This document shows positions 1 through 7,518 of a stretch of 64,000 nucleotides of DNA, piece after piece; position 1 is the stretch's first letter; the number at the start of each line of letters is the position of its first letter. Location: assembly GCF_013141865.1 (NCBI RefSeq), contig NZ_RCST01000001.1, forward strand, positions 2,914,001 to 2,978,000. The letters run 5' to 3'. The position numbers and the translations under genes were made by a program. This stretch comes from Methylomonas sp. ZR1. Its GTDB lineage: Bacteria > Pseudomonadota > Gammaproteobacteria > Methylococcales > Methylomonadaceae. The notes under the pieces are model-generated. The model searched no databases, had not been told where the DNA came from, and saw only the letters and a program-made list of their open reading frames with translations.

Positions 1-103
1 CCAGCACGTTTGCTTTTTTTAAAGCCTGTTGTCCTGTTTTGCCAATTTTGGGTAAAATCAAATGGCGATGATAATACTGAATTTCCTCTTTATTTAGGTT
101 CAT
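1..103 (-). CDS. moeB: MoeB/ThiF-family adenylyltransferase, N-terminal fragment
   Basis: Only the first 34 codons lie in the window; the gene runs off the left edge. The visible N-terminus contains YYHRHLILPKIG (residues 10-21), the conserved opening of MoeB/ThiF/HesA E1-like enzymes, which activate the C-terminal glycine of MoaD or ThiS by adenylation. The gene follows moaD on the same strand with 16 bases between them, so MoaD is the probable partner. The ATP-binding glycine motif and the zinc cysteines are outside the window, so MoeB versus ThiF cannot be settled from the protein; the choice of MoeB rests on context. Confidence 0.75.
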   Translation of the reverse strand, partial: MNLNKEEIQYYHRHLILPKIGKTGQQALKKANVL

Positions 104-119
104 GGCTGCCTTTAAAAAA

Positions 120-353
120 TCAGCCCCCAGCAAAGGGTGGCATAATTGCAACTATATCGTTATCAAAAAGACGGTGATTGTCTTCAACCATTTGCTGATT
201 TACAGCCATTCTATAGGTATAGTCTATTAAGTCTGGATAATTTGTGATTAATTTTCTCTTTAAATCAGTCATATTATCCGTATCTTGAATCGTCAGCATG
301 TTCTTCCCCACCACATCACTCAGAACACCAAAAAAAATTACATTAATTTGCAT
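120..353 (-). CDS. moaD: Molybdopterin synthase sulfur carrier subunit MoaD
   Basis: This 77-residue ubiquitin-fold protein ends in Gly-Gly (last residues PPFAGG), the tail that is adenylated by MoeB, thiocarboxylated, and used by molybdopterin synthase to put the dithiolene sulfurs on the cofactor precursor. The N-terminal beta strand (MQINVIFFGVL) and the VAIMPPFAGG end match the MoaD family and the length is usual. A ribosome binding site AAGGAA lies just before the ATG. It sits between moaA and a moeB-like gene on the same strand. No moaE (catalytic subunit) is visible; it may lie left of the window or elsewhere in the genome. Confidence 0.85.
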   Translation of the reverse strand: MQINVIFFGVLSDVVGKNMLTIQDTDNMTDLKRKLITNYPDLIDYTYRMAVNQQMVEDNHRLFDNDIVAIMPPFAGG

Positions 354-369
354 AGTTTTTCCTTACGTT

Positions 370-579
370 TTAATGGAAACTATTTTTGTTTGTCTGTTTA
401 AAAAAATTATAGCTATACTCTAATATCAATCCGGCTATCAACGCGATCGTCAGATTTCGTGTGGTAAAAGAAATGAAACCAACAGCAATCGCAACTGCCA
501 ACAGTAATAGTGTTCTCAAGTTATCAATAGAGCCAGACTATTCCAAAAGTCAAAATCTGTTTTTAAGTTTTTTCATCAT
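370..579 (-). pseudogene. Small membrane protein ORF with two in-frame stops, between moaA and moaD
   Basis: Reading from an ATGATG that overlaps the moaA stop codon, a single 70-codon frame runs to a TAA at 370-372. It is broken by an in-frame TGA at codon 10 and a TAG at codon 14. After the stops the frame gives a convincing hydrophobic segment (LRTLLLLAVAIAVGFISF, then TIALIAGLILEY) and a basic tail ending FKQTNKNSFH. Either the gene is dead, or translation starts at the TTG after the second stop and makes a peptide of about 50 residues. I do not recognise a family. Its place inside the moa run suggests a former operon member. Confidence 0.35.
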
Positions 580-1616
580 CCACCTATCTGTGCCATTGAA
601 AGATGTTTTTTTGAAAAATGAACTATTTGCTGTGTTCGCTGTTCCGATTCAAATCCGTCTTTTGCCCTTTTGGCCACGGCCTCTCCAATTGCCGTTTTTA
701 TTTCCTGATCACTTTTCCCTGAACGTAGCATGTCTTTTAAATTTATGGCGCCATGATCATAGAGACAGGTTTTGAATGTACCGTCGGGAGTGAGCCTTAA
801 ACGACTGCATGTTGAACAGAATGTTCTGGAATGGCCGGCGATGATGCCGACTTTTCCTCTAAATCTGGGGATTCCAAAAATTCGGGCAGTTGAACTCATT
901 TTAAGATGTTCGATCATTTCTGGGAAAAAATTCTGCAACGTGCTGATAATTTCTTCTGCAGAATATATTTCGTTTGAAAAACACCCCCCATTAAATGACA
1001 TTTGTTCAATAAAACGGACTTCGACTTTATTGCTTTTGGCTAACATCGCAAAATCAACAATTTCATTGTCATTGACGCCTTTGAGAACCACCATGTTCAA
1101 TTTTACGTTCAGATCTGTTAGCAGAATTTTATCAATGTTATTCCACACCCGTTCAAAATCATCACGTCGGGTAATTTTATAAAAAACGTCTCGCTTCAAT
1201 GAATCAAGACTGATGTTAATACTGCCTGATTTTATTTTTTGAAACAATGGGATGGTATCTTCTAAAAAATAGGCATTCGTTGTTAAATTGATTGTTTCCA
1301 GTTTTTCATATTGGTTTATTCTGGTTAAAAAATCAGGCAGACCTTTACGAACAAAAGGCTCGCCACCGGTAATACGCACCTTGGTTACACCTAAATCCAG
1401 AAAGAGTCCAAGAAGATGTTCCATTTCCTGAAAGCACAAAATATCATCACGCGCTTTAAGATCAATACCCTCCTCTGGCATACAATAAGTACAACGAAAA
1501 TTGCAACGGTCGGTAACGGCAAGCCGCAAATAATTTAAATGGCGCCCCTGGGGATCAATCAATTGGGAACCTGTTGAATTTTCTGGATTTGTTGTATGTA
1601 AGTAAGTCACACTCAT
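576..1616 (-). CDS. moaA: GTP 3',8-cyclase MoaA
   Basis: A radical-SAM enzyme that converts GTP to 3',8-cyclo-GTP, the first step of molybdenum/tungsten cofactor synthesis. The N-terminal cluster motif is CNFRCTYC (from about residue 38), followed by the TGGEPF motif. The second iron-sulfur site is in the C-terminal part (CSTCSRLRLTPDG, then a third Cys in FKTC). The protein ends in Gly-Gly (MAQIGG), the MoaA tail needed for activity. It has 346 residues, close to the family norm. The ATG has a strong AAAGGAG site that belongs to the riboswitch-like leader upstream. It lies downstream of the acetylene-hydratase-like gene on the same strand. Confidence 0.93.
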   Translation of the reverse strand: MSVTYLHTTNPENSTGSQLIDPQGRHLNYLRLAVTDRCNFRCTYCMPEEGIDLKARDDILCFQEMEHLLGLFLDLGVTKVRITGGEPFVRKGLPDFLTRINQYEKLETINLTTNAYFLEDTIPLFQKIKSGSINISLDSLKRDVFYKITRRDDFERVWNNIDKILLTDLNVKLNMVVLKGVNDNEIVDFAMLAKSNKVEVRFIEQMSFNGGCFSNEIYSAEEIISTLQNFFPEMIEHLKMSSTARIFGIPRFRGKVGIIAGHSRTFCSTCSRLRLTPDGTFKTCLYDHGAINLKDMLRSGKSDQEIKTAIGEAVAKRAKDGFESEQRTQQIVHFSKKHLSMAQIGG

Positions 1617-1619
1617 GTT

Positions 1620-1720
1620 ACTCCTTTCCTAGTACAGGAGGCTTTGCTATTTCCGGCAAAACCTTATCAGCCATGAACCCTATATAGTCATACTTAATAG
1701 TCATACTTAGGTAGGCTCGA
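1620..1720 (-). promoter_or_regulatory. Probable Moco-type riboswitch in the moaA leader
   Basis: On the minus strand the leader ends in a perfect hairpin, GGTTTTGC - CGGAAATA - GCAAAGCC, followed by TCC, a short linker and TAGGAAAGGAG just before the moaA ATG. This is the same arrangement as the 3' half of the E. coli moaA Moco leader as I remember it (a GGCGAAG...CTTCGCC stem, then TCC, then GGAAAGG). The ribosome binding site is inside the element, so control at translation initiation is likely. The 5' half is shorter than the E. coli one and holds a direct repeat of tagtcatactta (about 1687-1710). Family assignment needs a covariance search. Confidence 0.6.
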
Positions 1721-2120
1721 AGTTAATTTAAATAGTGCGTAAAACTATACAAAAATATTTTCACTGATCGTCTATCTTAAAAATATAGAAAATCAATGTC
1801 ATATGCTGTTTGTTTTTATTTAGAGTCAGGCTTTTTGGGCTTTACATACTTTTTTATGTCCGAATTTCATAAGCTGCCAACAAGGATAAATTATCGAGCT
1901 CATGCTAATGTTTACGATTAATGACAAGCAATTATTGTTGGTAAATTTATGATCTTACAACTTATCGGCTCGACGCTCTTCAAGATAGGAAAAAACGATT
2001 TAGAATAGTCGGTGAATAGAGGCTATCATTCAAATCGAAATGATAGCTCTCATCTTCTTTATCAAAGCTTTGTTTAAAGCTACTTTTAAGTCTGATTACC
2101 CTGTACGTGCTACAAAAATT
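1721..2120. other. Spacer between moaA leader and the molybdopterin enzyme gene
   Basis: This 400-base AT-rich stretch has no supported gene. It holds a 9-base-pair inverted repeat, GCTATCATT at 2022-2030 and AATGATAGC at 2039-2047. That repeat lies about 75 bases past the stop of the enzyme gene and may be its terminator, although no clear T-run follows on the minus strand. The moaA promoter must lie in the part nearer 1720, but no convincing -35/-10 pair was picked out. Confidence 0.4.
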
Positions 2121-4352
2121 TTATATTGCATAACTTGTCCCTTCTGTTCCGTCCTCCACTTTATAAACTTTGCAAGCCAGTCCTCTGAGTTGGAAGTTAC
2201 CTTGTTCTTTATCACAGTATTCGTCAGAGTCATGAAGGATGACCGCATCCGCCGATTTCCAGAGACTCGATAACGCCGCTCCTGGTTCTTCACTTCCTGT
2301 TGTTTCCGGGTACCACCAGCCATGAGGAACCCTGACCACGTTAGGATGCGTGTCGTTGCTGAGCCACGACCTGAGTTTTATTCTTTTTCCGCTAGTTGAT
2401 TCCACCCATGCCCAATCTCCATCCGACAGGTCCAAATCGTACGCCGTATCAGGATGAATTTGCATACGAGGGTCCGGCTCACGACCACGCAGCTCTTTAA
2501 TAGACCGGCCAAGGCCAAAACTGTGAAACCAATAGTTTTCTCGCATCCCGGTAAAAAAAGTCAATGGATGCGACTTAGCCAACTCAGGTTTCCTTACATG
2601 GCTATCCGGTGGCTCAATCCAGCTTGGTAACGGATCATAACCAAGCTCTTCGAAAATGCTTGAATAGAGCTCGACTTTCCCGCTAGGAGTGCCAAAGCCT
2701 GTCTGTTCGTACTTCTTGAAACCGAGTTCAGGGGCAGACGCTCGATCTTGGGTTGATAATTTTTGCCATGTTAAACCTGCTGGTGCCAACCGTTCATCGT
2801 AGGCCTCTTCCATGCTTTTCCATGGCCAATCTTTTTCCTGTCCTAGACGGACGCCAAGCTCACGCCATAACATCCAGTCGTGCATACACTCTTCTGGCGC
2901 CTCCACCGCTTGCTCTCCTCCTTGATAGATTGGAATCCAATCCCAGTAATTAAACAAGTTCGGCCTTTCCAGCCAATGGGTGGCCGGCAAAATATAATCG
3001 GCGATTTGGGCCGTGGGTGACTTAATAAGATCCATGACAACTAACAGATCCAGATTCATCAACCCTTCGTAAATGTGAGTAGTGTTGGGGTAACTGTTTA
3101 AGGTGTTGTTACATTGCGATATAAGTGCCCTCAAGCGGTAAGGCTTGCCAGTTTTCATTGCCTCCCACATGCTTGCAGGATGCGCCATTGCGCCGCCGGA
3201 TACCTGGTTTGAATATTTCTTGCCCCAGACCTTTTCCATTGCTGGACCAGTCTTTTCGAGTGTTTCCCAGCTCAAGAGCTTAAAGCGATCTACACCGAGT
3301 TGTTTCTTGCGTTGTTCAGGAGATAGCCTCTCATTGAGTTCGAATTCATCATCCGATGAAATTTCCGGATGGTACCCCATCAACAATTCGCCTCCGGGTA
3401 CATCGAGATTACCGGTGATGGATCTCAATATGGTTAAGGCTCGCAAAGTCTGAGTGCTATTGGCATGATGATCAGGCACTGCTCCCCAGGGGATCACAGC
3501 CGGACCAGTAGTAGCATACATACGGGCAGACTCACGAATCTTATCCGCTGGTGCTCCAGTTATTTCTGACGCCCACTCCGGAGTGTAATCCTTCACTCTT
3601 TCAGTGAGTTGTTCAAAACCAACCGTCCATTTTTTTACAAATTCTTTGTCATAGAGGTCTTCATAGATGATCACATTGATCCAGGCCAGTAAATAGGCGC
3701 TATCCGTAGCAGGTTTAACTTGCAGAAAAATGTCCGCTTGATCACTGTAGCTATTACGGCGTGGATCTGTAACGATTAGTTTTGCTCCTCTATCCAGGGC
3801 ATCCTTAATCCACAGATACTCAGCCGTCCATCTTTGCGGTCCCGGAGCGTGGCCTAAAAGTACGATGCATTTGGTATTATGAAAGTCTGGAAACTGCCAA
3901 AAACCGTAAGTCGCTTTACTGGGCACTGTGGAATTGGCTAAACACACGTATCCCGTCCAAGTCCAGTTCGGACTCCCCAGTAAGTTCATAAATCTTCGTG
4001 AGGCCGCACCAGCATTAGAGCTCCAACCATAAGTGCTGCCGATTGTTTCCGGCCCATCTTCGGCTATCAACTTCTTCATCTTATCGGCAATTTCATCTAA
4101 AGCTTGTTTCGTGCTAATTTGTTCCCATTGACCCGAGCCGCGCTCACCGACTCTTTTCAGCGCATGCGTTAATCGGTCTGGGTGGGTAATGTATTTATTT
4201 GCGTTAGCTCCCTTGATGCAGATCGAATTCGGAGTAAGGGGGTGATCTGGGTTTTTTTTGATCGATTTCACCTTACCGTCTTCAACGGTGACAAGAAGTC
4301 CGCAATTGATATCGCAGGTACTGCAGATGACCCATTTCGTTTCTTTGCTCAT
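2121..4352 (-). CDS. Acetylene-hydratase-like molybdopterin/tungstopterin enzyme (DMSO reductase family)
   Basis: A 743-residue bis-pterin enzyme. From memory it lines up along its whole length with acetylene hydratase of Pelobacter acetylenicus, which adds water to acetylene at a tungsten centre. Iron-sulfur ligands are Cys10, Cys13, Cys17 and Cys45 (motif CSTCDINC, then SICIKG). Asp14 follows the second Cys, where the hydratase has its catalytic Asp13. Cys137 (GYVCLAN) is the expected metal ligand. Trp175 and the HWLERP and PWG segments match residues around the hydratase substrate pocket. There is no twin-arginine signal, so it is cytoplasmic. The ATG at 4352 is preferred over a TTG 12 codons upstream because AAGAGG lies six bases before it. 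A divergent LysR gene and downstream cofactor genes fit a regulated single-enzyme locus. Another DMSO-reductase-family activity is not excluded. Confidence 0.78.
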   Translation of the reverse strand: MSKETKWVICSTCDINCGLLVTVEDGKVKSIKKNPDHPLTPNSICIKGANANKYITHPDRLTHALKRVGERGSGQWEQISTKQALDEIADKMKKLIAEDGPETIGSTYGWSSNAGAASRRFMNLLGSPNWTWTGYVCLANSTVPSKATYGFWQFPDFHNTKCIVLLGHAPGPQRWTAEYLWIKDALDRGAKLIVTDPRRNSYSDQADIFLQVKPATDSAYLLAWINVIIYEDLYDKEFVKKWTVGFEQLTERVKDYTPEWASEITGAPADKIRESARMYATTGPAVIPWGAVPDHHANSTQTLRALTILRSITGNLDVPGGELLMGYHPEISSDDEFELNERLSPEQRKKQLGVDRFKLLSWETLEKTGPAMEKVWGKKYSNQVSGGAMAHPASMWEAMKTGKPYRLRALISQCNNTLNSYPNTTHIYEGLMNLDLLVVMDLIKSPTAQIADYILPATHWLERPNLFNYWDWIPIYQGGEQAVEAPEECMHDWMLWRELGVRLGQEKDWPWKSMEEAYDERLAPAGLTWQKLSTQDRASAPELGFKKYEQTGFGTPSGKVELYSSIFEELGYDPLPSWIEPPDSHVRKPELAKSHPLTFFTGMRENYWFHSFGLGRSIKELRGREPDPRMQIHPDTAYDLDLSDGDWAWVESTSGKRIKLRSWLSNDTHPNVVRVPHGWWYPETTGSEEPGAALSSLWKSADAVILHDSDEYCDKEQGNFQLRGLACKVYKVEDGTEGTSYAI

Positions 4353-4926
4353 TTTTAGCCTCTTAAACTTGTTTTTACTGATTATCAATCGCCTCTACTA
4401 GGCATGGTTAACGCTTCTAATAGAGAGTCGAGATGTAGCAGTTGGCTAAAATTTACTGTAACTCCACAAGATTGTTAAATACCAATTTCCTATCGATCAA
4501 TAGATGCAACCTATACATAAAGAAATGATACAAAAACCAAACTACCATTTAACAAAATGACCCGTTACTTTTCAGGGTATAACCAATCTTTCCACGCTCT
4601 TTATTTGGTGAGGTTTTCATTGATAGTTAGAGTTAACACCTGCTCGCGCAGTTTTAAGTAAATTCACCTGACTTTATCCACTACAACTCAATGCCGACGA
4701 CAGTTTTCCTGGTTTTTTAATTCTTTATATCTTCACAGTTCAGTGATTTCTAAGTTTGGATCACACCGATATTGTCGAAAACATCACTCTCTAATCTGAG
4801 CATTGAAGCATTTCTGTCTCAACTTTTTCACTTTCAGATTAATGTCTAGAAGAGAACTCGTCGCATTGTTCAGGCTTGTATTAGCAAAATTCTATTTTCC
4901 ATGAAATAATAGATTTTTCCTATTCA
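4353..4926. promoter_or_regulatory. Divergent promoter region, enzyme gene and LysR gene
   Basis: This 574-base AT-rich intergenic region must hold the promoters of both the minus-strand acetylene-hydratase-like gene and the plus-strand LysR gene. LysR regulators usually act from such a region at T-N11-A sites, but many candidate sites occur in sequence this AT-rich and none stands out. The only site I would stand by is the AAGAGG ribosome binding site just upstream of 4352. The length is generous, which leaves room for a long leader or an upstream binding site. Confidence 0.4.
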
Positions 4927-5814
4927 ATGGACACTAACATGGAAATACAACAAATACGTTACTTTCTGGCAGTCTGTGATAAGAGTTCATTTACCCGTGC
5001 AGCGCAATCGACCTATGTGGCACAACCTTCCCTGACACAAGCAATAAAGAAACTGGAAGAAGAGCTAGGCGGCGATTTGTTTATTCGAGATCGTAGCGGT
5101 TGCCAACTTACACCTCTGGGACGTTTCGTCGAGCCAACCATGCGGCAAATATTTCGCGAAACGCAAAGTATCAAAGCCGATGCCATTCGATTCAATCGTT
5201 TGAACACAGTACCGTTGCGTATCGGCGTAATGAATACCATTTCTGCGCAATATTTGAGTCCTTTTTTTACTGACTTTCAGCAAGAGCGGCCACATGTAGA
5301 GTTGGAATTGATAGTGGATTGCGAAAGCAATTTGTTGAAGTTACTCGATGACGATACTCTTGATTTGGTCATCAGCGCACCAAGCACGCTACCGATTGGA
5401 CACTATCATTCGTTAAAGCTTTATGAAGAACGCTATGTGGTGGTCTTCAACGACAAACACCGTTTCAATCAATTTGAGCGAATCGATTTGGTAGCGATTC
5501 AGCAAGAACCCTACCTTGATCGTCTCAACTGCGAGTTACGCGAAGAGTTACGAAACGTCTGTCAAGATAAACAAATCAATCTTTATGCCGCATACAGGAG
5601 TAATAGTGAGGAATGGATATTGAGTATGGTACGGGCCGGAATCGGTATAGCATTGATGCCTGAATTCACCATACCCAAAAAAGCGGACAACCTTAATTTT
5701 CGTTATCTGTCCGATCCTGAAATACTTCGCACAGTACAAGTTTTTTTTCAACCATCATCGACAGCAAACCCTGAAGTTAATCAGCTACTGGAAAAAATAC
5801 GCGTGAATTTTTGA
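4927..5814 (+). CDS. LysR-family transcriptional regulator
   Basis: A 295-residue regulator with the classic N-terminal winged helix-turn-helix (MEIQQIRYFLAVCDKSSF, then RAAQSTYVAQPSLTQAIKKL, about residues 5-45) and a C-terminal periplasmic-binding-protein-like effector domain (LRIGVMNTISAQYLSPF from about residue 95). The last part reads as an intact effector domain. An alternative ATG four codons in is possible. It is transcribed away from the acetylene-hydratase-like gene, the usual layout for a LysR protein and its target. The effector is unknown; a substrate or product of the enzyme would be the natural guess. Confidence 0.9.
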   Translation: MDTNMEIQQIRYFLAVCDKSSFTRAAQSTYVAQPSLTQAIKKLEEELGGDLFIRDRSGCQLTPLGRFVEPTMRQIFRETQSIKADAIRFNRLNTVPLRIGVMNTISAQYLSPFFTDFQQERPHVELELIVDCESNLLKLLDDDTLDLVISAPSTLPIGHYHSLKLYEERYVVVFNDKHRFNQFERIDLVAIQQEPYLDRLNCELREELRNVCQDKQINLYAAYRSNSEEWILSMVRAGIGIALMPEFTIPKKADNLNFRYLSDPEILRTVQVFFQPSSTANPEVNQLLEKIRVNF

Positions 5815-5916
5815 CCTTCGTATTCGATATTTGGCAATAAAACCGAACTCATAAATACCAGTAGTAGAGCTTATTTACCTTGGCGACACTGCCTACTTCT
5901 CTTTAAATGACGGTGA

Positions 5917-6078
5917 TTGTACTCAGGGCGGGGCGAAATTCCCCACCAACGGTATCCAGGCCAATCCGGGGAATCCGGGGAATCCGCGAGCGCCGTAGTT
6001 TCCGAAATTGGAAATCCAGGTCAGCAGATCTGGTGAGATGCCGACGCCGACGGTGATAGTCTGAATAAAAGAGTACAG
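5917..6078 (+). promoter_or_regulatory. FMN riboswitch (RFN element)
   Basis: The conserved blocks of the FMN aptamer are present in order: CTCAGGGCGGGG followed by GAAATTCCCCACC, an ACGGTA block, CGCGAGCGCC, then GGTCAGCAGATCTGGTGAG, ATGCCGACGCCGACGG and ATAGTCTGA. The closing stem pairs tgtactc (5918-5924) with gagtaca (6071-6077). The element binds flavin mononucleotide and normally represses a riboflavin gene downstream. Here the downstream ribB is only a stub, so the switch controls nothing obvious. The peripheral arm around 5955-5985 carries a short ggggaatcc repeat. Confidence 0.95.
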
Positions 6079-6185
6079 CGTAAGGTGGCCCATTCACATA
6101 CCGTGTTTGGAAGATTTATTCTTGCTCGTTAATTTTTTTTCAGCCCTGATCCTGGTGTTTCCATAACTTTTTTCGGAGCATTACC

Positions 6186-6267
6186 ATGAATCAGACTTTA
6201 CGATGATGCGCACCAACATCTAGAAAACGCGTTGGCTGCGTTACAACGAAGCCAGGGCGTGTTAGTT
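6186..6267 (+). pseudogene. ribB: ribB 5' stub, truncated and frameshifted
   Basis: The leader (cggagcattacc before the ATG) and the first codons (MNQTL) match the start of 3,4-dihydroxy-2-butanone 4-phosphate synthase, which makes the four-carbon unit of riboflavin. After codon 5 there is a stop. A second frame from 6223 gives ENALAALQRSQGVLV, which corresponds to the next part of RibB. Similarity ends at about 6267, exactly where an IS481-type remnant on the other strand begins. About 190 residues including all catalytic residues are missing. It sits directly behind the FMN riboswitch. Confidence 0.7.
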
Positions 6268-6580
6268 ACGCAACCCACTCGACGATACGAAAGTCGTCCC
6301 CGCTTTACGTAACTCGTTAATGATGCGTAATCGACCGTAAACAGGAAAATCCAGCACAAAAGACAACACTTCTAGTTCGGTGACGTCGTCAACCCGATTT
6401 TTCAGATTTGACTGGCAATGGCTTTTATCATTATCAAATAGATTGTCGACATCTCCCGATTCTACTGCCGTTTCACAGCGATAAAACGTATCTAGCGACA
6501 GCCCCCATGACTTTGTAGGCTTTTAGATACGTTACTCCATTACTCGGCCAGATTCAGCAAACCGACTATAGGTTTAATGA
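6265..6580 (-). pseudogene. IS481-family transposase N-terminal remnant
   Basis: On the minus strand this stretch translates, across at least one frameshift and stops, to pieces typical of the N-terminal half of IS481-type transposases: LNLAE, NVSK, then LSLDTFYRCETAVESGDVD, then NLKNRVDD, and near the end RIINELRKAG and FVSSSGLR. The catalytic DDE part is absent. The remnant abuts the ribB stub, so insertion or later deletion here is the likely cause of the loss of ribB. No terminal inverted repeats or target duplication could be identified. Confidence 0.6.
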
Positions 6581-6594
6581 TTCGTGCATCTTTT

Positions 6595-6846
6595 TTATTC
6601 ATTATTCGGGTCACATCCTTGCGGATTATAAATGCGTACTGAAGAAGCGGGATATTTTTCTAATAGCTCGACAGAACGAATTGGTCTAAGTTGAAATTCG
6701 CCATTACAATTTGGGCAACGCCCTCCCAGTTTGGTATCTGCACATTCTCGACAAAAAGTGCATTCAAAGCTACAGATCATAGCTTCCGATGAATCAGCAG
6801 CAAGATCTCTATCGCAACATTCGCAATTGGGTCGGAGTTCTAGCAT
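6595..6846 (-). CDS. DUF1272 family small cysteine-rich protein
   Basis: An 83-residue protein that matches DUF1272 almost from end to end: MLELRPNCECCDRDL, then MICSFECTFCRECA, then GGRCPNCNGEF. The CxxC pairs (NCECC, CTFCREC, CPNC) strongly suggest zinc binding. No function is established for the family. It lies next to the EthD-domain gene, on the same strand and 43 bases downstream of it, so the two may be co-transcribed. The ATG is preceded by AGGAGTATGTT on the minus strand, a good start site. Confidence 0.88.
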   Translation of the reverse strand: MLELRPNCECCDRDLAADSSEAMICSFECTFCRECADTKLGGRCPNCNGEFQLRPIRSVELLEKYPASSVRIYNPQGCDPNNE

Positions 6847-6889
6847 AACATACTCCTAAAATAGTAATTTCCACATAATTATACCCATT

Positions 6890-7216
6890 CTAAAAATCGA
6901 TAACTTCCACTTCCGCCATTAAAAATAACGGCGCTCCGCCACTCGATATTTCAATAGCATGAGCCGCAGTTTCTTGGCCTCCAGGTGAGCCTAAACATAC
7001 TATTAAATCAGCAGTTGAATTGAAATAAATCTCTGCTACACGATGATACCTTGCTGGCGCGTTATTAACATTAGAGGTTATTAGTGAAGTAACAACTTTC
7101 GTTTTTCCGACTAATTTTTCAATTGCCATTGGTATATGCTCTTCAGCATAACGACGCTCGAAATCTTCTAAATTACTAGGAACTGGATATATCACAATTA
7201 ATTTTGACTGTTTCAT
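6890..7216 (-). CDS. EthD-domain protein
   Basis: A small (108-residue) EthD-type dimeric alpha/beta-barrel protein: KLIVIYPVPSNLEDFERRY at the start, then EEHIPMAIEKLVGKTK and a C-terminal ISSGGAPLFLMAEVEVIDF. EthD was named from an ether-degradation locus; most relatives have no known reaction. The ATG at 7216 is chosen over a TTG nine codons upstream because the family begins at KLIVIYP and GGAAAATTT stands just before this ATG. It is upstream of the DUF1272 gene in the same direction. Confidence 0.8.
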   Translation of the reverse strand: MKQSKLIVIYPVPSNLEDFERRYAEEHIPMAIEKLVGKTKVVTSLITSNVNNAPARYHRVAEIYFNSTADLIVCLGSPGGQETAAHAIEISSGGAPLFLMAEVEVIDF

Positions 7217-7357
7217 AAATTTTCCAAAAGAGTTAAAAGTCAATTTATATTAGAATCCAATCTCGCCATTTGTAAAATAATTTTTTCCTATAAAAAAATA
7301 GGTTTTATCAATACAAGTCAAAAAGTTAGCGAATAATTATAAACTTAAGGCGCATCT

Positions 7358-7448
7358 AAAAAACAGCCGTTTTGAACGATATTAATTTAGAATTCCGTAA
7401 AATAATTTCAATATTCGACCATTTTTCCATCAAAACGGCCTGTTTTTT
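7358..7448. repeat. Long inverted repeat with AT-rich core
   Basis: The arms are aaaaaacagccgttttga at 7358-7375 and tcaaaacggcctgtttttt at 7430-7448, complementary except for one missing base, around an AT-rich core of about 54 bases. It lies between the EthD gene and the broken IS5-type transposase. It could be a small non-autonomous element, the outer end of the IS, or a pair of back-to-back terminators. No coding sequence overlaps it. Confidence 0.6.
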
Positions 7449-7518
7449 CCCAAAATAAGCCTCTTTCTGAGCCTATTTTTGAATTTCTGATGCAATAATA
7501 CGCCGACGTTCATAGCCA

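Noticed and set aside
461..1182. Plus-strand open frames across moaA and its downstream gap
   Set aside because: They lie antisense to a clear moaA and have no recognisable family or ribosome binding site.
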